DNA of 64,000 nt from JBBDSJ01 sp040905025 (lineage in GTDB: Bacteria; Pseudomonadota; Gammaproteobacteria; Methylohalomonadales; Methylohalomonadaceae). Positions 61,243 through 64,000 of the stretch are shown here, in pieces; the first letter of the stretch is position 1; each line of letters opens with the position of its first letter. The notes under the pieces are model-generated. The model saw only the letters and a list, made by a program, of their open reading frames with translations. It did not search any database and was not told where the DNA came from. The DNA lies in assembly GCA_040905025.1 (NCBI GenBank), contig JBBDSJ010000148.1, positions 1-64,000 of the forward strand. The letters run 5' to 3'. The position numbers and the translations under genes are program-made.

Positions 61243-63762
61243 ATGTTGAGATTTACATTTAATATGCTTCTGACGCTGCTGATAATGGGTGTTATCTCCG
61301 TCAGCCTGGTGGCCTGGTACATCGTGCCACAACTCCCGGATATCGACAGTCTGCGCGATGTACAGCTGCAGGTGCCACTTCGGGTTTACACCGAGGACGG
61401 CCAGTTGATAGCCGAATACGGTGAAAAGCGCCGTACTCCGGTTAACATTGATGCAGTCCCCGACCTGCTGGTCAAGGCTTTCCTGGCAGCTGAGGATGAT
61501 CGCTTCTATCAGCATCCGGGAGTGGACTGGCAGGGCATCCTGCGTGCCGCGATTCATGTGGCCCGCACCGGCGACAAGAGCCAGGGCGGCAGTACTATCA
61601 CCATGCAGGTCGCGCGGAATTTTTTTCTGAGCAGTGAAAAAACCTACCTGCGCAAGATCAACGAGATTTTTCTGGCACTGAAAATCGAGCGCGAGCTCAG
61701 CAAGGATGAGGTCCTCGAACTCTACCTGAACAAGATTTATCTGGGCCAGCGCGCCTATGGTATCGCCGCCGCCGCCCAGGTTTACTACGGCTTGCCACTC
61801 GACGAGCTGACGCTGGCACAGATGGCCACCATTGCCGGGTTGCCGAAAGCGCCATCGACAACCAACCCGGTTGCCAACCCCGGCCGCGCCAGCGACCGCC
61901 GTACTTACGTACTCGATCGCATGCTGCAGCTTGGCTTTATCGATAAATCTGAATACGAGTCTGCCCGTGCAACGCCGGTTGCCGTCAGATTGCACCAGAC
62001 CGAGATAGATGTCGAAGCACCCTATGTCGGCGAAATGGTGCGCCAACAGTTAGTCGATGAATACGGTGAATCTGCTTATGAAATGGGGCTGCGCGTCTTT
62101 ACCACCGTTAACGCCAGTGAACAGATTGCCGCCAACAGCGCTTTGCGCAAAGCCCTGCATGATTACGACGAACGGCATGGCTATCGCGGTCCCGAGCAGC
62201 AGGTTGAGTTGCCGGCCAATGCTGACAGCGATGATTACCAGGCAATTCTGCGTGACTATTTTGCTATTGCCGAACTGGAACCGGCGCTGGTTACTGCCGT
62301 TGGTGAACAAACTCTGACTGTGCACACGAGATTCGGCCAAACGGCTACCATCGACTGGGACGGTTTGTCCTGGGCACGTAAATACATCAGCACCAACAGT
62401 CGTGGCCCAACCCCCGGCAAAGCTGCCGATATCGCTGCAGTAGGCGATATCGTTCGTATTACAGAAATACCCGGTCCGGCGACGGAAACACCCGAACCGG
62501 TAAACGAAGCAACTGTCGATACAACAGAATCGCCAATTGACGATACCGAATTTAATGCTGCATCTGCCAATGAAAAGCACTGGCGCTTGACACAAGTGCC
62601 TGCCGTCGAGGGCGCGTTGATCGCGCTCGATCCACACACTGGCGCTACCCGGGCACTCGTTGGCGGCTATTCGTTTGCACGCAGCAGCTTTAACCGGGTA
62701 ATTCAGGCCCAGCGCCAACCCGGCTCGGCATTCAAGCCGTTTATTTATTCTGCGGCGATGGAAGCCGGTTACACACCCGCCAGTATTATCAATGATGCCC
62801 CGGTGGCGTTTACCGATGCCAGTATCGGTGATGTCTGGCGACCGAAAAACTATTCTGGCCGCTATTACGGCCCGACGCGGCTGCGTGAAGCCCTGGTACA
62901 CTCGCGCAATCTGGTTTCAATCCGTTTGCTGGACGCGATGGGTGTGCCTCGCCTGCTCGAACACTTGCAGAAATTCGGCTTTGCTGCCGAACAGTTTCCC
63001 GAGAATTTGTCGCTGTCGCTCGGCAGTGGTGTTGTCACACCGCATCAACTGGCGCGTGCCTATACCGTTTTTGCCAATGGCGGTTATCTGATAGAGCCGT
63101 ACTTTATTGAACGCATAGAAGATGCATATGGAGTCGAGATGTTTGTGTCTGAACCCAAACGTGTCTGCCCGGATTGTGACCAGGAAGAACTGTCAGCGCA
63201 GCGACAGCTGGAAAATGACTTGCTGGCTGCAGCAGGATTACTGCCCGCACCATTGACTGAAGATAAATACGCACCGCAAACGCTGGATCCACAAGTGGCC
63301 TGGCTGGTAACTTCAATGACCCAGGACGTAATCCGGCGTGGTACCGGCGCCCGCGCCAACCAGTTGGGTCGCCGTGATCTGGCCGGCAAAACAGGCACTA
63401 CCAACGACCAGCGTGATGCCTGGTTTGCCGGCTATAACCATGATCTCGTCGCAGTCAGTTGGGTCGGTTTTGACAACTATGAGCCGCTGGGTAACCTGGA
63501 AACCGGTGGACGATCCGCATTACCAATGTGGATCGATTTCATGAAAGTCGCACTGGATGGCAAACCTGAATCCGAGTTGCCACGACCACCCGGCCTGATT
63601 AATGCACGCATTGACCCGGACAACGGCAAGCTCGCCCGGCCGGATGACCCGGACGCAATTTTTGAGGTCTTTCCGGCGGATAGCGTACCCACTGAATTCA
63701 GTCGTGAGCAGGGCTCTGATGTATATGGAGGCGATAATCGCGGCGCTGATCAGCTTTTTTAA
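61243..63762 (+). CDS. mrcA: Penicillin-binding protein 1A
   Basis: An 839-residue class A PBP that polymerises and crosslinks peptidoglycan in the periplasm. One membrane anchor (~8-28); GT51 transglycosylase with catalytic Glu84 in LAAEDDRFYQHPGVD and GGSTITMQVARNFF; an OB-like insert with an acidic, Thr/Glu-rich loop (~405-440); transpeptidase with SAFK (Ser495, Lys498), SRN (LVHSRNLVS) and KTG (Lys716, AGKTGTTNDQRDAWFAGY). All motifs are complete. Divergent from pilM, the usual place in gammaproteobacteria. Confidence 0.96.
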   Translation: MLRFTFNMLLTLLIMGVISVSLVAWYIVPQLPDIDSLRDVQLQVPLRVYTEDGQLIAEYGEKRRTPVNIDAVPDLLVKAFLAAEDDRFYQHPGVDWQGILRAAIHVARTGDKSQGGSTITMQVARNFFLSSEKTYLRKINEIFLALKIERELSKDEVLELYLNKIYLGQRAYGIAAAAQVYYGLPLDELTLAQMATIAGLPKAPSTTNPVANPGRASDRRTYVLDRMLQLGFIDKSEYESARATPVAVRLHQTEIDVEAPYVGEMVRQQLVDEYGESAYEMGLRVFTTVNASEQIAANSALRKALHDYDERHGYRGPEQQVELPANADSDDYQAILRDYFAIAELEPALVTAVGEQTLTVHTRFGQTATIDWDGLSWARKYISTNSRGPTPGKAADIAAVGDIVRITEIPGPATETPEPVNEATVDTTESPIDDTEFNAASANEKHWRLTQVPAVEGALIALDPHTGATRALVGGYSFARSSFNRVIQAQRQPGSAFKPFIYSAAMEAGYTPASIINDAPVAFTDASIGDVWRPKNYSGRYYGPTRLREALVHSRNLVSIRLLDAMGVPRLLEHLQKFGFAAEQFPENLSLSLGSGVVTPHQLARAYTVFANGGYLIEPYFIERIEDAYGVEMFVSEPKRVCPDCDQEELSAQRQLENDLLAAAGLLPAPLTEDKYAPQTLDPQVAWLVTSMTQDVIRRGTGARANQLGRRDLAGKTGTTNDQRDAWFAGYNHDLVAVSWVGFDNYEPLGNLETGGRSALPMWIDFMKVALDGKPESELPRPPGLINARIDPDNGKLARPDDPDAIFEVFPADSVPTEFSREQGSDVYGGDNRGADQLF

Positions 63763-63832
63763 CCGGCAAAATCTGATAAATGTGTCAGTGTTTGCCTGAA
63801 CAGACTATTGTTTCCGGGGTTGTTGAATAAAA

Positions 63833-64000
63833 TTGCGCACAAAGCCGGGTAAATTCACCAGCACTGCCAGCAGCAACCAGTTACGTCAGGAGCTGGCTCA
63901 GCTGGCCGCACGTTATGTTGCCGTTGATGGTGTTGTTGATTTTTTGCAGGCCAAGCGCAAGGCTGCCGCCCGGCTGGGGATCCAGCACTCGCAGCAATTA
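63833..64000 (+). CDS. Start of a conserved hypothetical gene, cut by the window end
   Basis: From a TTG at 63833 the frame stays open for 56 codons to the window end and then leaves the window. QLRQELAQLAARYVAVDG and FLQAKRKAAARLGI look coding and resemble the N-terminus of a widespread proteobacterial protein of unknown function (pattern R..lA..AARl..edG..d...AKRKAa..lG). An in-frame TGA lies three codons before the TTG, so the start is near here. It lies 71 bases after mrcA. Confidence 0.55.
   Translation, partial: MRTKPGKFTSTASSNQLRQELAQLAARYVAVDGVVDFLQAKRKAAARLGIQHSQQL

Noticed and set aside
61174..62901. Two long minus-strand open frames (290 and 283 residues) over mrcA
   Set aside because: They lie opposite a complete PBP1A with all catalytic motifs; their sequence shows no domain and no ribosome-binding site.

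Overview
The window looks like a chromosomal segment of a gammaproteobacterium of moderate GC. The evidence is the gene order: miaB-ybeZ-ybeY-ybeX-lnt, and mrcA divergent from pilMNOPQ followed by aroK-aroB, gltB-gltD and hemE, close to the order known in Pseudomonas and relatives. Lipoprotein signals, a TonB-dependent receptor, a secretin and beta-barrel proteins show a Gram-negative envelope. I saw no rRNA, tRNA, CRISPR array, transposase or integrase.

Layout. 1-3656: 3' end of a TonB-dependent receptor, an AT-rich stretch with an orphan minus-strand terminator, a small secreted protein, an SRPBCC lipoprotein and a membrane-bound EAL phosphodiesterase. 3.9-24.1 kb: a nitrate-respiration and NO-response block holding two NsrR-type Rrf2 regulators, two NnrS proteins, a ferredoxin, a hemerythrin protein, a SirB-like protein, an aldehyde dehydrogenase, narGHJI with a parvulin isomerase, two NarK transporters and a porin. 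Partial copies of one noncoding sequence lie at both edges of this block. 24.2-34.2 kb: a mixed accessory stretch with a BASS transporter, an unknown protein, a Ser/Thr kinase, a HAD fusion protein, an HD hydrolase, a broken patatin gene, an MscS channel and TupBC-type tungstate ABC genes. 34.3-64 kb: mostly housekeeping genes for tRNA and rRNA maturation, lipoprotein acylation, RNA helicase, cation antiport, heme and glutamate synthesis, dNTP control, shikimate pathway, type IV pilus and peptidoglycan synthesis.

How the parts fit. Nitrate and nitrite would cross the outer membrane through the FNR-linked porin and the inner membrane through NarK1/NarK2, and NarGHI would reduce nitrate on the cytoplasmic side. 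No nitrite, NO or N2O reductase is visible here. The accessory genes instead look like a response to NO formed during nitrate respiration. Four regions (4.5, 7.2, 9.5 and 18.7 kb) carry a shared 17-bp palindrome of the form ARGTATA-N3-TATACYT placed over sigma70-like promoter elements. Three serve NO-linked genes, the fourth an aldehyde dehydrogenase, and the two nsrR genes are themselves in the set. This suggests a local, self-regulated NsrR regulon. FNR boxes precede narK1 and the porin gene.

Limits: all calls come from reading the sequence. Identity counts are hand counts over short alignments, and no database search was run.
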